Translations under genes and position numbers: made by a program
Notes under the pieces: generated by a model
Seen by the model: the letters and a program-made list of their open reading frames with translations, nothing else
The model's database searches: none
What the model was told of the DNA's origin: nothing
NCBI GenBank assembly: GCA_964646755.1
Contig: CAZYIE010000009.1
Location: 25,199-89,198, forward strand
From: MVRV01 sp964646755
GTDB taxonomy: Bacteria; Desulfobacterota; Syntrophia; Syntrophales; Smithellaceae
Length of the DNA: 64,000 nucleotides
Reading direction: 5' to 3'
In this document: positions 16,578-24,060 of the stretch, piece by piece
How positions within the stretch are numbered: position 1 is the first letter of the stretch
Layout of the letters: each line of letters starts with the position of its first letter

Positions 16578-16840
16578 CCAATTTTTTCGAGGTCGCGCTC
16601 GCTGGACGACATTAATGGAGTTACACCGTGGAAGAAGACAAAATCAAGAAGGAAATGATTGATCTCCTCAGCCTGCATTCTTAGCCAGAATTACCTTGAC
16701 GTATAATCCCGAATTTCCTATGCTGCCTTCCGTAAAAAAGTAAGTTCTCGTCAAACAATTACAAAGATCATGTCACACCAGAAAAGAACAAGAGTTGTAT
16801 TTGTAAAATTTTGAGACAACCATAAAGGGGGGAGTGTTTT

Positions 16841-17365
16841 ATGCTTTACAGATTTGGCGGCAAACAGCCAACTTCAGGAAAAGATACCTACATCAGTGAA
16901 CTGGCCGATGTTATCGGCGACGTAGCGATCGGCAATAACTGCTATATCGGCCATGGCGCCATTTTAAGGGGAGACTATGGCCGCATTGAAATCGGAGACG
17001 GCACAGCCGTGGAGGAAGGAGTCATTATCCACGCGCCTCCGGGCTTTACAAACCGCATCGGCGCAAGAATCACAATCGGTCACGGCGCCATTCTTCACGG
17101 GCAATCCATAGGAGATAATGTAGTGATCGGAATGGGTGCCGTTCTCAGCATCCTTTCGGAAGTTGGAGAAGGTGCAATTGTTGCAGAGGGTGCTGTCGTT
17201 ACAGCAAAACAGATCGTCCCCGTAAAGGTGGTTGTTGCCGGCAATCCAGCAAAAATCATCCGTGATGTAACAGCAAAAGACGAAGAACTGTGGGGTTTTG
17301 CCAAGCAACTATATATTGATCTTGCCAAAAAATACCTGAATGAGCCGATGGAACCGGTAAAATAA
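16841..17365 (+). CDS. Gamma-carbonic-anhydrase-family hexapeptide-repeat protein
   Basis: A 174-residue left-handed beta-helix protein built of hexapeptide repeats (VIGDVAIGNNCYIG, ARITIGHGAILHG). The three zinc-ligand histidines of gamma carbonic anhydrases are in place: one in VIIHAPPG and two in IGHGAILHG. A C-terminal helix follows (ELWGFAKQLYIDLAKKY), which packs the trimer. Members either hydrate CO2 or act as acyltransferase-like proteins (PaaY, CaiE), and sequence alone does not decide. It has a strong GGGGGGAG ribosome site and stands alone between the activator and moaA. The preceding 263 bases contain no convincing gene. Confidence 0.85.
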   Translation: MLYRFGGKQPTSGKDTYISELADVIGDVAIGNNCYIGHGAILRGDYGRIEIGDGTAVEEGVIIHAPPGFTNRIGARITIGHGAILHGQSIGDNVVIGMGAVLSILSEVGEGAIVAEGAVVTAKQIVPVKVVVAGNPAKIIRDVTAKDEELWGFAKQLYIDLAKKYLNEPMEPVK

Positions 17366-17532
17366 ATATCGGCCGATAATCACGTTGAGCAACAAGGGGC
17401 GGTAATAATTTCCAAATATTAAAAGGGTGTAAGGTTGATGTTATGAAGGTATCTATAGTTATAAAAGATTCATTACCTTATATGAAGATTATGAAATTGC
17501 GGCAAGAAATGAGGCTCGTAGCTTTTAAGCAG

Positions 17533-18531
17533 CTACCCTCCGATATTTGACATCGACTTAATACCGGATGTGATTGATCTGCATCCTGTATTATCCGCGG
17601 TACATTTAATATTGTGGCCTTCTTCTTTTTCCTTTATTGCTGAAAAAATATACTCAATAATGTCTGTCTCGTCTGCCTTGTTTCTCAGCAAATGCTTCAG
17701 ATTATAGAGTGTGCTTGAGTGAAGACATGTTTTAAAATTACCATCTGCTGTTATTCTTAATCGGCTGCATGTAGCGCAGAATCTATGCGTCACTGGCGGG
17801 ATCACTCCAATTCGGATGTTTCTGTTTTTATATTTAAGATCATATCTCAAAGAAACACCTGTATCATCACCATTTTTTCTTATAAGTTCTCCCTTACTGC
17901 CAAGTAACCGGATAAGTTTATCTGATGGAATGAATTCATTAAACTCATCTTGTTCCGTTACAGGCATTCTCTCTATAAAGCGTAGTGTAATATTTTTGTC
18001 AGCAAAGTAGTCGAGGAAATCGTCAATTTCCTCTAAGGTGCCTTTAAGGAGGACACCGTTTATTTTGATATCGAAGAAACCGGAACTCAGCGATCTTTCG
18101 ATGTTGTTTATTACCGTATTGAAATGGTCTGCACCGGTTAATGAATGAAATTTTTCACGGGACATTGTATCGAGGCTTATATTGAGTTTTTTTACATTAT
18201 ATTTTTTCAGGTCGGCAAGATGTTCTTCCAGGAGCGTTCCGTTTGTTGTCAAGCACAGATCAATTTCAGGATGCATTTTAACATTTGCTGAAATTATATC
18301 GAAAAAGCCTTTCCGGATAAGAGGCTCTCCCCCTGTAAATCTTATCTTTTTTATGCCCATCCTGATAAAAATATCAATAAGTTTTACAAACTCCTCGTTT
18401 CTTAAAACTTCATCATGAGTCACAAACTTCACACCTTCCGGAGGCATACAGTACCTGCATCTAAGATTGCATCTGTCAGTCACGGACACCCGGAGATAGT
18501 TATGAGTCCTTAAATAATTATCTTTAAGCAT
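17533..18531 (-). CDS. moaA: GTP 3',8-cyclase MoaA
   Basis: Radical SAM enzyme of 332 residues that performs the first step of molybdenum-cofactor synthesis. The N-terminal cluster motif is CNLRCRYC (about residue 21), the SAM-binding FTGGEPL is at about residue 64, and the second 4Fe-4S cluster motif is FCATCSRLRITADGNFKTC (about residue 250). The C-terminus ends in IGG, the conserved Gly-Gly tail needed for catalysis in the family. The gene stands alone on the minus strand; its promoter lies in the AT-rich region before 18910, which it shares with the sigma-54-driven cluster. Confidence 0.96.
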   Translation of the reverse strand: MLKDNYLRTHNYLRVSVTDRCNLRCRYCMPPEGVKFVTHDEVLRNEEFVKLIDIFIRMGIKKIRFTGGEPLIRKGFFDIISANVKMHPEIDLCLTTNGTLLEEHLADLKKYNVKKLNISLDTMSREKFHSLTGADHFNTVINNIERSLSSGFFDIKINGVLLKGTLEEIDDFLDYFADKNITLRFIERMPVTEQDEFNEFIPSDKLIRLLGSKGELIRKNGDDTGVSLRYDLKYKNRNIRIGVIPPVTHRFCATCSRLRITADGNFKTCLHSSTLYNLKHLLRNKADETDIIEYIFSAIKEKEEGHNIKCTADNTGCRSITSGIKSMSNIGG

Positions 18532-18712
18532 TAATTTTACCGTAGTTAATTTTTAATAACGCTGTATAAATTAACAAAAGCATAAAAATGTCAAAGAATA
18601 ATTATTAGAAAGTTTTATTATTCTTTCTATTAAAGAATGTCCGCTTAAAAACATTATAACCAGAAGAAAGTTTGCGCTATGGCCAATACAAAAAGGAAGT
18701 TCCTATCACAAA

Positions 18713-18758
18713 TCGCAATATTGCGACATAGTCGCAACAAAAGTTGTATTATTGCAAC
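18713..18758. promoter_or_regulatory. Inverted-repeat cluster, probable activator-binding site
   Basis: Three overlapping or adjacent dyads occur: TCGCAATATTGCGA (18713-18726), TTGCGACATAGTCGCAA (18721-18737) and GTTG-N8-CAAC (18743-18758). The middle one closely matches TGCAACATAGTTGCA at 35739-35753, which also lies upstream of a sigma-54 promoter. Placement about 100 bases before the promoter is typical of enhancer sites for sigma-54 activators. Confidence 0.6.
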
Positions 18759-18833
18759 CATATTTCACCAAAAGAAGACCTGATTTATGGCAAGCTATTA
18801 TTATTACTAGCTTAACCAAAAAAAATACTCGTC

Positions 18834-18849
18834 TGGCACTTTCCTTGCT
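18834..18849 (+). promoter_or_regulatory. Sigma-54 promoter
   Basis: TGGCACTTTCCTTGCT fits the -24/-12 consensus (TGGCAC-N5-TTGCW), with GG and GC separated by exactly 10 bases. It stands 61 bases before the ATG of the NifX-like gene at 18910 and probably drives the long cluster that follows. Confidence 0.85.
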
Positions 18850-18909
18850 AATTAACATAATCATGAAAGAAAATAGCAGCACCCCCTCAGACCGAAAAGG
18901 CATAAAAGA

Positions 18910-19302
18910 ATGAAGATCGCCCTGTCCGTATGGAAAGATTATATCTCCACTGTTTTTGATACCGCAGATCAGCTATTGCTTCTGGAACTCGACGGTACAG
19001 AGGGTCGGAAACGGACAACGGTTAAAATGAACGCCTTAGATATTGCGGGAAGGGCAACCCAGATCAAGGAAAAGCAAATCGATGTATTGATTTGTGGCGC
19101 AATTTCCCGTCCTCTCGAAGCGGCCCTCACCTCTCGGGGCATTCGGGTATATGCTTTTGTGCGAGGGCATGTGGAAGAAGTTCTTGACGCTTATCAAACC
19201 GGCAGCCTTGATCAGGCAATCTTTACCATGCCCGGCTGTCATGTCCGCGGCTGTATGGGCCTCCGGAAGCAAAATCGCCGAAGGGGAAACAACGTTAGAT
19301 GA
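18910..19302 (+). CDS. Divergent NifX-like protein
   Basis: A 130-residue protein with the NifX-family fold (MKIALSVWKDYISTVFDTA at the start, IDVLICGAISRPLEAALTSRGI in the middle, FVRGHVEEVLDAYQTGSL near the end). It lacks the HFGH motif of the other members and ends in a basic tail (GLRKQNRRRG) after two cysteines. It is the first gene behind the sigma-54 promoter at 18834. Its closest resemblance in the window is the other sigma-54-driven member at 35953, so these two form a separate subclass. Metal-cluster binding or delivery is inferred from the family. Confidence 0.75.
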   Translation: MKIALSVWKDYISTVFDTADQLLLLELDGTEGRKRTTVKMNALDIAGRATQIKEKQIDVLICGAISRPLEAALTSRGIRVYAFVRGHVEEVLDAYQTGSLDQAIFTMPGCHVRGCMGLRKQNRRRGNNVR

Positions 19303-19365
19303 TCTATGGCTCAGTCTTAATGGAAGGCCATTATCTTGAATAATTAGAATTAAGGAGAGAAAACA

Positions 19366-19914
19366 TTGAATCAGCATATTCCCAAGGAGCTTTTCTTCAC
19401 CAAAGGCGTCGGCACACACCGCGAACAGCTGCACTCATTTGAGCTGGCGCTGCGTGATGCAGGCATTGAAAAGTGCAATCTGGTGCAGGTATCGAGCATT
19501 ATGCCACCGGGCTGCCGTATCATTTCGCGGGCGGAAGGATTAAAGAAACTTCAGCCGGGCGCAATAACTTTCTGTGTAATGAGCCGCTGTTGCAGCGATG
19601 AGCCCCGGCGTCTTATCTCTGCATCCGTCGGCTGCGCGATACCTGTGGATAAAAAAACATACGGCTATATCAGCGAGCATCACGCGTTTGGCTACACGGA
19701 ACGCCAGACGGGCGACTACGCGGAAGACCTGGCGGCAGCAATGCTGGCTTCGACGCTGGGCATCGATTTCAACGTCGACGAAAGCTGGGATGAAAAAAAG
19801 GAGCTATTTAAGATAAGCGGCAAAATTGTCGGCACGAAAAACATCACGCAATCCTGCGTCCTGAAAACAAAAGACTTTACCACTGTTCTGGCGGTTGCAG
19901 TTTTTGTTTTCTGA
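19366..19914 (+). CDS. Pyruvoyl-dependent arginine decarboxylase
   Basis: A 182-residue protein of the PvlArgDC family, which self-cleaves at a Ser to form a pyruvoyl cofactor and converts arginine to agmatine. The cleavage site is VSSIMPPGC (about residue 41), followed by LQPGAITFCVMSRCCSDEP and the acidic GYISEHHAFGYTERQTGDYAEDLAAAML region typical of the family (only its key residues are cited). The start is TTG, supported by AAGGAGAG about 8 bases upstream; no in-frame ATG serves better. A decarboxylase is unexpected among NifX/MinD genes. It may have another role or supply a polyamine precursor. Family call firm, role unknown. Confidence 0.85.
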   Translation: MNQHIPKELFFTKGVGTHREQLHSFELALRDAGIEKCNLVQVSSIMPPGCRIISRAEGLKKLQPGAITFCVMSRCCSDEPRRLISASVGCAIPVDKKTYGYISEHHAFGYTERQTGDYAEDLAAAMLASTLGIDFNVDESWDEKKELFKISGKIVGTKNITQSCVLKTKDFTTVLAVAVFVF

Positions 19915-19996
19915 TAGCAGTGGGAAATAGGATTTGAGTTATCGCGACCGGTAGCAAGAAAAAAAGATACACTCAAACAACAAGGAGGAAAGGGAA

Positions 19997-20203
19997 ATGA
20001 ATGGAAGCACTCGCAGCGGAAGAGGAACTGGTGGCGGTAAGGGACTGGGTGGTGGCCGGGGCCGTAAGGGTGGACCGCTTGCGGGAGGCGCGGCAGGTAC
20101 TTGCCGGTGTCTCCAGTGTGGGCATACACAACCGCATGAAAGAGGCGTGCCCTGCACGCAAGTTCAGTGCCCGAAATGTAAAACGGCGATGGTTCGGGAA
20201 TAG
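19997..20203 (+). CDS. Small Gly/Arg-rich protein with zinc-ribbon end
   Basis: A 68-residue product preceded by a strong AAGGAGG site. Residues 1-34 are almost entirely Gly, Arg, Lys and Ser, and the C-terminal half carries six cysteines (TCRCLQCG and CTQVQCPKCK) arranged as a zinc ribbon or small metal site. Similar short proteins are common beside DUF5320 proteins in anaerobes with NifX/Mrp clusters. The function is unknown; metal binding is suggested by the cysteines. The flexible basic half could bind nucleic acid or an acidic partner. Confidence 0.75.
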   Translation: MNGSTRSGRGTGGGKGLGGGRGRKGGPLAGGAAGTCRCLQCGHTQPHERGVPCTQVQCPKCKTAMVRE

Positions 20204-20236
20204 ACAAATAATCGTATAATAAGGAGGATTTTCATC

Positions 20237-20593
20237 ATGCCAAGAAGAGATGCAACAGGCCCCATGGGAATGGGACCAATGACCGGGCGGGCGGCAGGTA
20301 ACTGCGCTGGAGTTGAAATGCCGGGACTCACAAATAACGCCGGAGGGCGCAACTTCGGGATGGGTTTTGGACGTGGAGCAGGATTCGGAGGACGAGGTGG
20401 TGGATTTGGCCGGCGTAACCGCTTTTTCGCAACCGGTGTGCCGGGCAGAGCATGGTTTGGCGGCGCCAATGCGCCCTGGGCAAACCAAGATCCGGCGTCA
20501 GAAAAACAGGCCTTAAAAACTCAGGCCGCATATTTAGAGGCCGAAATTAACGCCATTAAAAAGCGTCTGGACGACTTGACAGCCAAAGGCTAG
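20237..20593 (+). CDS. DUF5320 protein (Gly-rich with C-terminal coiled coil)
   Basis: A 118-residue protein starting with the family signature MPRRDATGPMGMGPMTGR, followed by a Gly/Phe/Arg-rich stretch (residues ~35-75) and a C-terminal amphipathic helix (KQALKTQAAYLEAEINAIKK) able to form a coiled coil. DUF5320 proteins are found next to NifX-like and MinD-like genes in many anaerobes, and their role is not known. A strong ribosome site AAGGAGGA precedes the ATG. The gene lies 33 bases after the zinc-ribbon gene and is followed by a GC-rich hairpin. Confidence 0.82.
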   Translation: MPRRDATGPMGMGPMTGRAAGNCAGVEMPGLTNNAGGRNFGMGFGRGAGFGGRGGGFGRRNRFFATGVPGRAWFGGANAPWANQDPASEKQALKTQAAYLEAEINAIKKRLDDLTAKG

Positions 20594-20654
20594 AATCAAC
20601 AACTCCCCGTCAAAGGAGCAGCCAACATAGGCGTGGATTCTATCCACGTCAGGA

Positions 20655-20693
20655 TGGCGGCGGTGCATCTCATACCGCTTCGCACCGCCGCCA
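20655..20693 (+). terminator. GC-rich hairpin between DUF5320 and CGGC genes
   Basis: A 12-base stem (TGGCGGCGGTGC with GCACCGCCGCCA) and a 15-base loop, preceded by a smaller CGTGGAT/ATCCACG hairpin. No T run follows, so it may be a partial terminator or an mRNA-processing or stability element inside the operon. Confidence 0.45.
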
Positions 20694-20748
20694 CCGATTT
20701 TAACCAGGTAAATCGGTCTCAAAAACCTTCTTCCAAGAGGAACTGAAA

Positions 20749-21192
20749 TTGAAAAAAATAGGGATTATCATCTGCGCCCGCTACTGCAATTGCGGAGGAG
20801 GAAAATGTTTCAGGGCATTGCGCGAGCGTCAGGGTGGCTTTGCCCGGTACGCGCCGGGCGATGCTTTGGAAATCGTGGGATATTCGACTTGCGGTGGTTG
20901 TCCGGGCGGAAACGTGGAATATGTGCCTGCGGAATTTCTGAAAAACGGGTGCGACGTCGTCCACTTGGCCACCGGCCTTGTGGTGGGATACCCCCCATGT
21001 CCGAGAATCCGTCAATTTAAAGTGTTTATTGAAGAGCAGTTTAAGCTACCGGTGGTAGTGGGAACTCACTCCATTCCGCTTAAATACCTGGAGACTCACC
21101 GCAGGTTGCCCTTCTGGAAACAAACGAATATGGAAGAACTCGCCTCACACCTTATGACCGAATCACGCGAGTTAATGGAATCTTATAACTAA
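20749..21192 (+). CDS. CGGC-domain protein (putative metal-binding)
   Basis: A 147-residue cytosolic protein with the CGGC-domain pattern: CARYCNCGGGKCFRAL at about residue 10, STCGGCPGGNVEYVP at about residue 47 and GYPPCPRIRQF at about residue 83. The many conserved cysteines suggest metal or cluster binding. It begins with TTG, chosen because AAGAGG lies 8 bases upstream and no ATG is near. Family members are uncharacterised. Its place in this cluster supports a part in metal-cofactor handling, which is inference. Confidence 0.82.
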   Translation: MKKIGIIICARYCNCGGGKCFRALRERQGGFARYAPGDALEIVGYSTCGGCPGGNVEYVPAEFLKNGCDVVHLATGLVVGYPPCPRIRQFKVFIEEQFKLPVVVGTHSIPLKYLETHRRLPFWKQTNMEELASHLMTESRELMESYN

Positions 21193-21214
21193 GGACAAGA
21201 AAAGAAAGGACAAT

Positions 21215-21577
21215 ATGAAAATTGCACTGACCACATCAGGAAACGACTTAAGCGCTCCTCTGGACAGCCGTTTTGGACGCGCGCCGAAATTTCTCATTTA
21301 TGACCTGGAGGCCAACACCTTCGAAATCGTCGATAATGAGCAGAATCTAAACGCGGCGCAGGGCGCGGGCATTCAGTCTGCGCAGAACATCGCCCGCCTT
21401 GGCGCTAAGGCAATTGTCACCGGACATTGCGGCCCGAAGGCTTTCAAAGTACTAAAGGCAGCGGGCATCATAATTTATAACACTTCCGCATCGACCATAA
21501 CGGAAGCGCTGAACCTTTATCGCGAAGGTAAACTCTCCGACGCTTCATCCGCCGATGTTGATGGACACTGGGTATGA
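21215..21577 (+). CDS. NifX/orange-protein-like protein
   Basis: A 120-residue member of the dinitrogenase iron-molybdenum cofactor family: MKIALTTSGNDLSAPLDSRF at the start, FGRAPKFLIYD, then GAGIQSAQNIARLGAKAIVTGHCGPKAF (abridged) and YNTSASTITEALNLYREGKL. The GHCGPKAF turn is characteristic of the orange-protein/NifX-like group associated with MinD ATPases. It overlaps the next gene by 4 bases (ATGA), so the two are translationally coupled. A role as cluster carrier or scaffold for the two MinD-ferredoxin ATPases nearby is likely by analogy. Confidence 0.87.
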   Translation: MKIALTTSGNDLSAPLDSRFGRAPKFLIYDLEANTFEIVDNEQNLNAAQGAGIQSAQNIARLGAKAIVTGHCGPKAFKVLKAAGIIIYNTSASTITEALNLYREGKLSDASSADVDGHWV

Positions 21578-22068
21578 CAGACAAGTTGTTCACGTACAAA
21601 CAAATTGGTGTGATCCATAGCGAACATACTGTTGCGGAGAAAACGCCTATTCAGCCCGTTTATGCCAAAGGCTGCAAGGGACACATTGAAGTGTTCCCGG
21701 AATATGCTTTGGGACTGCAAGATCTGGAAGGCTTTTCGCACATTTATTTGATTTATCACTTTCATCGGTCACCACAGGTTAAATTGATCGTCAAGCCTTT
21801 TTTGCAGGATATAGAGCGCGGCGTTTTTTCGACGCGGCAGCCTTACCGTCCCAACGCCATCGGCATGAGTGTCGTGGAATTAATCGGTCGCGAAGGCAAT
21901 ATTTTGCGTCTGGACAGCTTGGACATATTGGACGGCACACCTCTTCTGGACATCAAGCCCTACACAGCCAAATTTGATCTTCACGACGTAAAGAAGAACG
22001 GCTGGCAGGACGATGTGGACGAACGAACCGCTCAAAAACGGGGAAAGCGCGGATATAGCCGGCCATGA
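21574..22068 (+). CDS. TrmO/TsaA-like SAM-dependent methyltransferase-fold protein
   Basis: A 164-residue beta-barrel protein of the TsaA/YaeB family, whose E. coli member TrmO methylates the N6-threonylcarbamoyl adenosine of tRNA. The motifs IGVIHSEHT, CKGHIEVFPEYALGL and STRQPYRPNAIGMSVVEL are clear. Many anaerobes carry single-domain copies inside metal-cofactor operons, and these may act on another substrate. Both ends overlap neighbours by 4 bases, so it is tightly built into the operon. The fold is certain, the substrate not. Confidence 0.85.
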   Translation: MTDKLFTYKQIGVIHSEHTVAEKTPIQPVYAKGCKGHIEVFPEYALGLQDLEGFSHIYLIYHFHRSPQVKLIVKPFLQDIERGVFSTRQPYRPNAIGMSVVELIGREGNILRLDSLDILDGTPLLDIKPYTAKFDLHDVKKNGWQDDVDERTAQKRGKRGYSRP

Positions 22069-22952
22069 AAACTTCTCTTGATTGTATTCCCTGTTTCGTC
22101 CGCCAGGCAGCAGACTCAGTAAAAATGTCTGTTTCCTCGGATGATGAACGGCAGCGCCTGATGCACAATGTTTTGCAATGGCTCAGTGAACTTGATATGC
22201 ATCAATCACCGCCTGCTATTTCGCAAATCATTCATCGCCGGGTGCGCGGTCTTCTAATGATGGATGATCCCTACCGCGCTGCCAAGGATTCACACAACGC
22301 GTTAGCGGCGGCTTTAATCTCCTCAATCCGTCGACGCATCACGACTTCATTCGATCCCCTGACCATGGCGGTTCGTTACGCCATCACAGGCAACATCATC
22401 GACCTGGGGGCCAAAAACGGCATTGGATTCGGAGATATTTACGCGGAACTGCAAAGTGCCCACATGCAGCCAATTTTCGGTGATATGGAGGCTTTCAAAA
22501 AAGCCATCTCAAAAGCACAAACTATTTTGTATCTTGCCGATAACGCCGGGGAAATATTTTTTGACCGGCTGCTCATCGAACAACTTTCCGGCGGAAAAGT
22601 CACGCTGGCCGTGCGCGGCGCACCGGTCATTAACGATGCAACCCGCTTCGATGCGCTGGCGGCGGGACTTGAAGAAATTGTGGAAATAATCGACAACGGT
22701 TCGGACGCGCCGGGAACGCTTTTGGATGATTGCAGCCCGGAGTTTCAGCGACGATTCGATGCAGCCGACCTGATCATCGCCAAAGGTCAGGGCAATTTTG
22801 AAACACTCAGCAACGACGCGCACAACATTTTTTTCCTGCACAAGACAAAATGCCCGATCATCAGCGCCCATACAGGGTTCTCCGTTGGATCCTACGTGGC
22901 GGCGAATCGGTTTCATCACCGGGACACTTTCGGCAAAAGGGGTATTCAATGA
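22065..22952 (+). CDS. DUF89 (ARMT1-like) metal-dependent phosphatase-like protein
   Basis: A 295-residue protein with the DUF89 arrangement: an N-terminal CIPCFVRQA pair of cysteines, a helical bundle, and the catalytic part with LADNAGEIFFDRLL (about residue 150) and LIIAKGQGNFETL (about residue 243). Acidic and polar residues in these motifs bind a divalent metal. Related proteins act as damage-control phosphatases on sugar phosphates or cofactors. The archaeal-type short form with an N-terminal CxxC is often found beside metal-cofactor genes. It overlaps both neighbours by 4 bases. Confidence 0.83.
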   Translation: MKTSLDCIPCFVRQAADSVKMSVSSDDERQRLMHNVLQWLSELDMHQSPPAISQIIHRRVRGLLMMDDPYRAAKDSHNALAAALISSIRRRITTSFDPLTMAVRYAITGNIIDLGAKNGIGFGDIYAELQSAHMQPIFGDMEAFKKAISKAQTILYLADNAGEIFFDRLLIEQLSGGKVTLAVRGAPVINDATRFDALAAGLEEIVEIIDNGSDAPGTLLDDCSPEFQRRFDAADLIIAKGQGNFETLSNDAHNIFFLHKTKCPIISAHTGFSVGSYVAANRFHHRDTFGKRGIQ

Positions 22953-23797
22953 AGATAGCCATCGCTTCCGGTAAAGGCGGAACCGGCAAGACCACCGTGT
23001 CTGTCAATCTTGCGCGTACAATGGGCGTTAGTGTTCAGCTTCTGGACTGCGACGTGGAAGAACCCAATGCGCACCTGTTTCTCAGGGGCACCAAGGTCAA
23101 AGAGGAAATCGTAACGATTCCGATTCCCCAGGTGGATGAAGCGCTTTGCGATGGTTGCGGCGAATGCAGCAAATTTTGCGAGTATCATGCCATCGTCACG
23201 TTTGGAACTTCACCGCTGATCTTCCCAGAAATGTGTCATGGCTGTGGCGGTTGCACACTCGTCTGTCCCACAAAAGCCATCTCGGAGGTCGGAAGACGAA
23301 TCGGCGTAGTGGAAACTATGGAGTCGGAAAACATCATGCTTATTGGCGGGCGTTTGGATGTCGGTGTGGCCATGGCGCCGCCGCTGATCCGCGCAGTCAA
23401 AGAGCGCTTGCAGAAGAATATGCCGGCCATTTTGGACGCGCCGCCGGGAACTTCCTGCCCGGTTATCGCCGCTATTCGGGATACTGATATGGTTTTACTG
23501 GTAACGGAGCCTACGCCGTTTGGCCTGAACGATCTTTCGCTAGCTGTCGATATGGTGCGCGAACTTAAAATTCCTTTCGGCGTTATCGTCAATCGCATGG
23601 GCAGCGGGGATGACCGGGTCCACCATTATTGTAAAAATGAAAACATTCGCCTTTTACTGGAAATACCGGACGACCGGCGGATTGCGGAGAGCTATTCCCG
23701 GGGCATCCTGATGGTCGATGCGCTGCCGGAATACCGGGGACTTTTTCAGAGCCTGATCGAAAATTTGGCTTTTTTCAAAAAAGCAGAGGTGATTTAA
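22949..23797 (+). CDS. MinD-family ATPase with inserted 2[4Fe-4S] ferredoxin domain (copy 1)
   Basis: A 282-residue P-loop ATPase. The deviant Walker A motif is SGKGGTGKTTVSVNLA (about residue 7). An inserted ferredoxin segment has two CxxCxxCxxxC motifs (CDGCGECSKFC and CHGCGGCTLVC, about residues 65-110). The Walker B region is AILDAPPGTSCPVI. The ATG at 22949 is preferred over an earlier frame extension because it overlaps the previous stop (ATGA) and follows AAAAGGGG. Two such ATPases flank the orange-protein gene in Desulfovibrio, where a complex is known. Here copy 2 is at 26497. An electron- or cluster-transfer ATPase is likely. Confidence 0.9.
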   Translation: MKIAIASGKGGTGKTTVSVNLARTMGVSVQLLDCDVEEPNAHLFLRGTKVKEEIVTIPIPQVDEALCDGCGECSKFCEYHAIVTFGTSPLIFPEMCHGCGGCTLVCPTKAISEVGRRIGVVETMESENIMLIGGRLDVGVAMAPPLIRAVKERLQKNMPAILDAPPGTSCPVIAAIRDTDMVLLVTEPTPFGLNDLSLAVDMVRELKIPFGVIVNRMGSGDDRVHHYCKNENIRLLLEIPDDRRIAESYSRGILMVDALPEYRGLFQSLIENLAFFKKAEVI

Positions 23798-23799
23798 TT

Positions 23800-24057
23800 A
23801 TGCTGACTTATGAATATCAATGTAACAATTGCGGTCTACGTTTCGAAAGAGAGCAAAACATAAAAGACGCGCCCATTAAAGAATGCCCCGAATGCAAGGG
23901 CGAAGTCCGAAGGATAATCAGCGGAGGCAGCGGTTTTATTTTGAAATCATCGGGGCAAAGCCCGCGCGACTCACGTAAGGGCTGCTCTTTGGAAGAAACC
24001 GGTCAAACTTGCTGTGGCGCAAGCCAGCGTTGCGGGCAATCGCATTGTGGAGATTAA
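23800..24057 (+). CDS. FmdB-type zinc-ribbon protein
   Basis: An 85-residue protein opening with YEYQCNNCGLRFE and IKECPECKGEVRRIISGGSG, the FmdB zinc-ribbon pattern, then a Cys-rich tail (CSLEETGQTCCGASQRCG). FmdB-like proteins are regulatory or metal-binding and often accompany formate, formamide or metal-cofactor genes. It follows the ATPase by 2 bases and precedes the radical SAM gene by 3, so it is part of the same tightly packed operon. Confidence 0.82.
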   Translation: MLTYEYQCNNCGLRFEREQNIKDAPIKECPECKGEVRRIISGGSGFILKSSGQSPRDSRKGCSLEETGQTCCGASQRCGQSHCGD

Positions 24058-24060
24058 AAA

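Larger units (their letters stand above)
18532..18909. other. Intergenic control region between moaA and the sigma-54 cluster
   Basis: 378 bases without a gene, AT-rich. It holds the moaA upstream region, a group of TTGCRACA-type inverted repeats (18713-18758) and a sigma-54 promoter (18834). No further structure was seen. Confidence 0.7.

Noticed and set aside
16628..16684. GTG-started 18-codon frame (VEEDKIKKEMIDLLSLHS) after the first sigma-54 activator
   Set aside because: Too short, with no ribosome site of note; possibly a gene remnant but not demonstrable.
17443..17550. Plus-strand ORF of 35 residues starting MKVSIVIKDSLPY with an AAGG-type site upstream
   Set aside because: Overlaps the 3' end of moaA on the other strand, no recognisable family, and the product looks random; kept only as a note.
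19300..19302. TGA ending the NifX-like gene at 18910 considered as a selenocysteine codon
   Set aside because: Only five codons follow before TAA, there is no homologous extension, and no hairpin at the right distance was seen.
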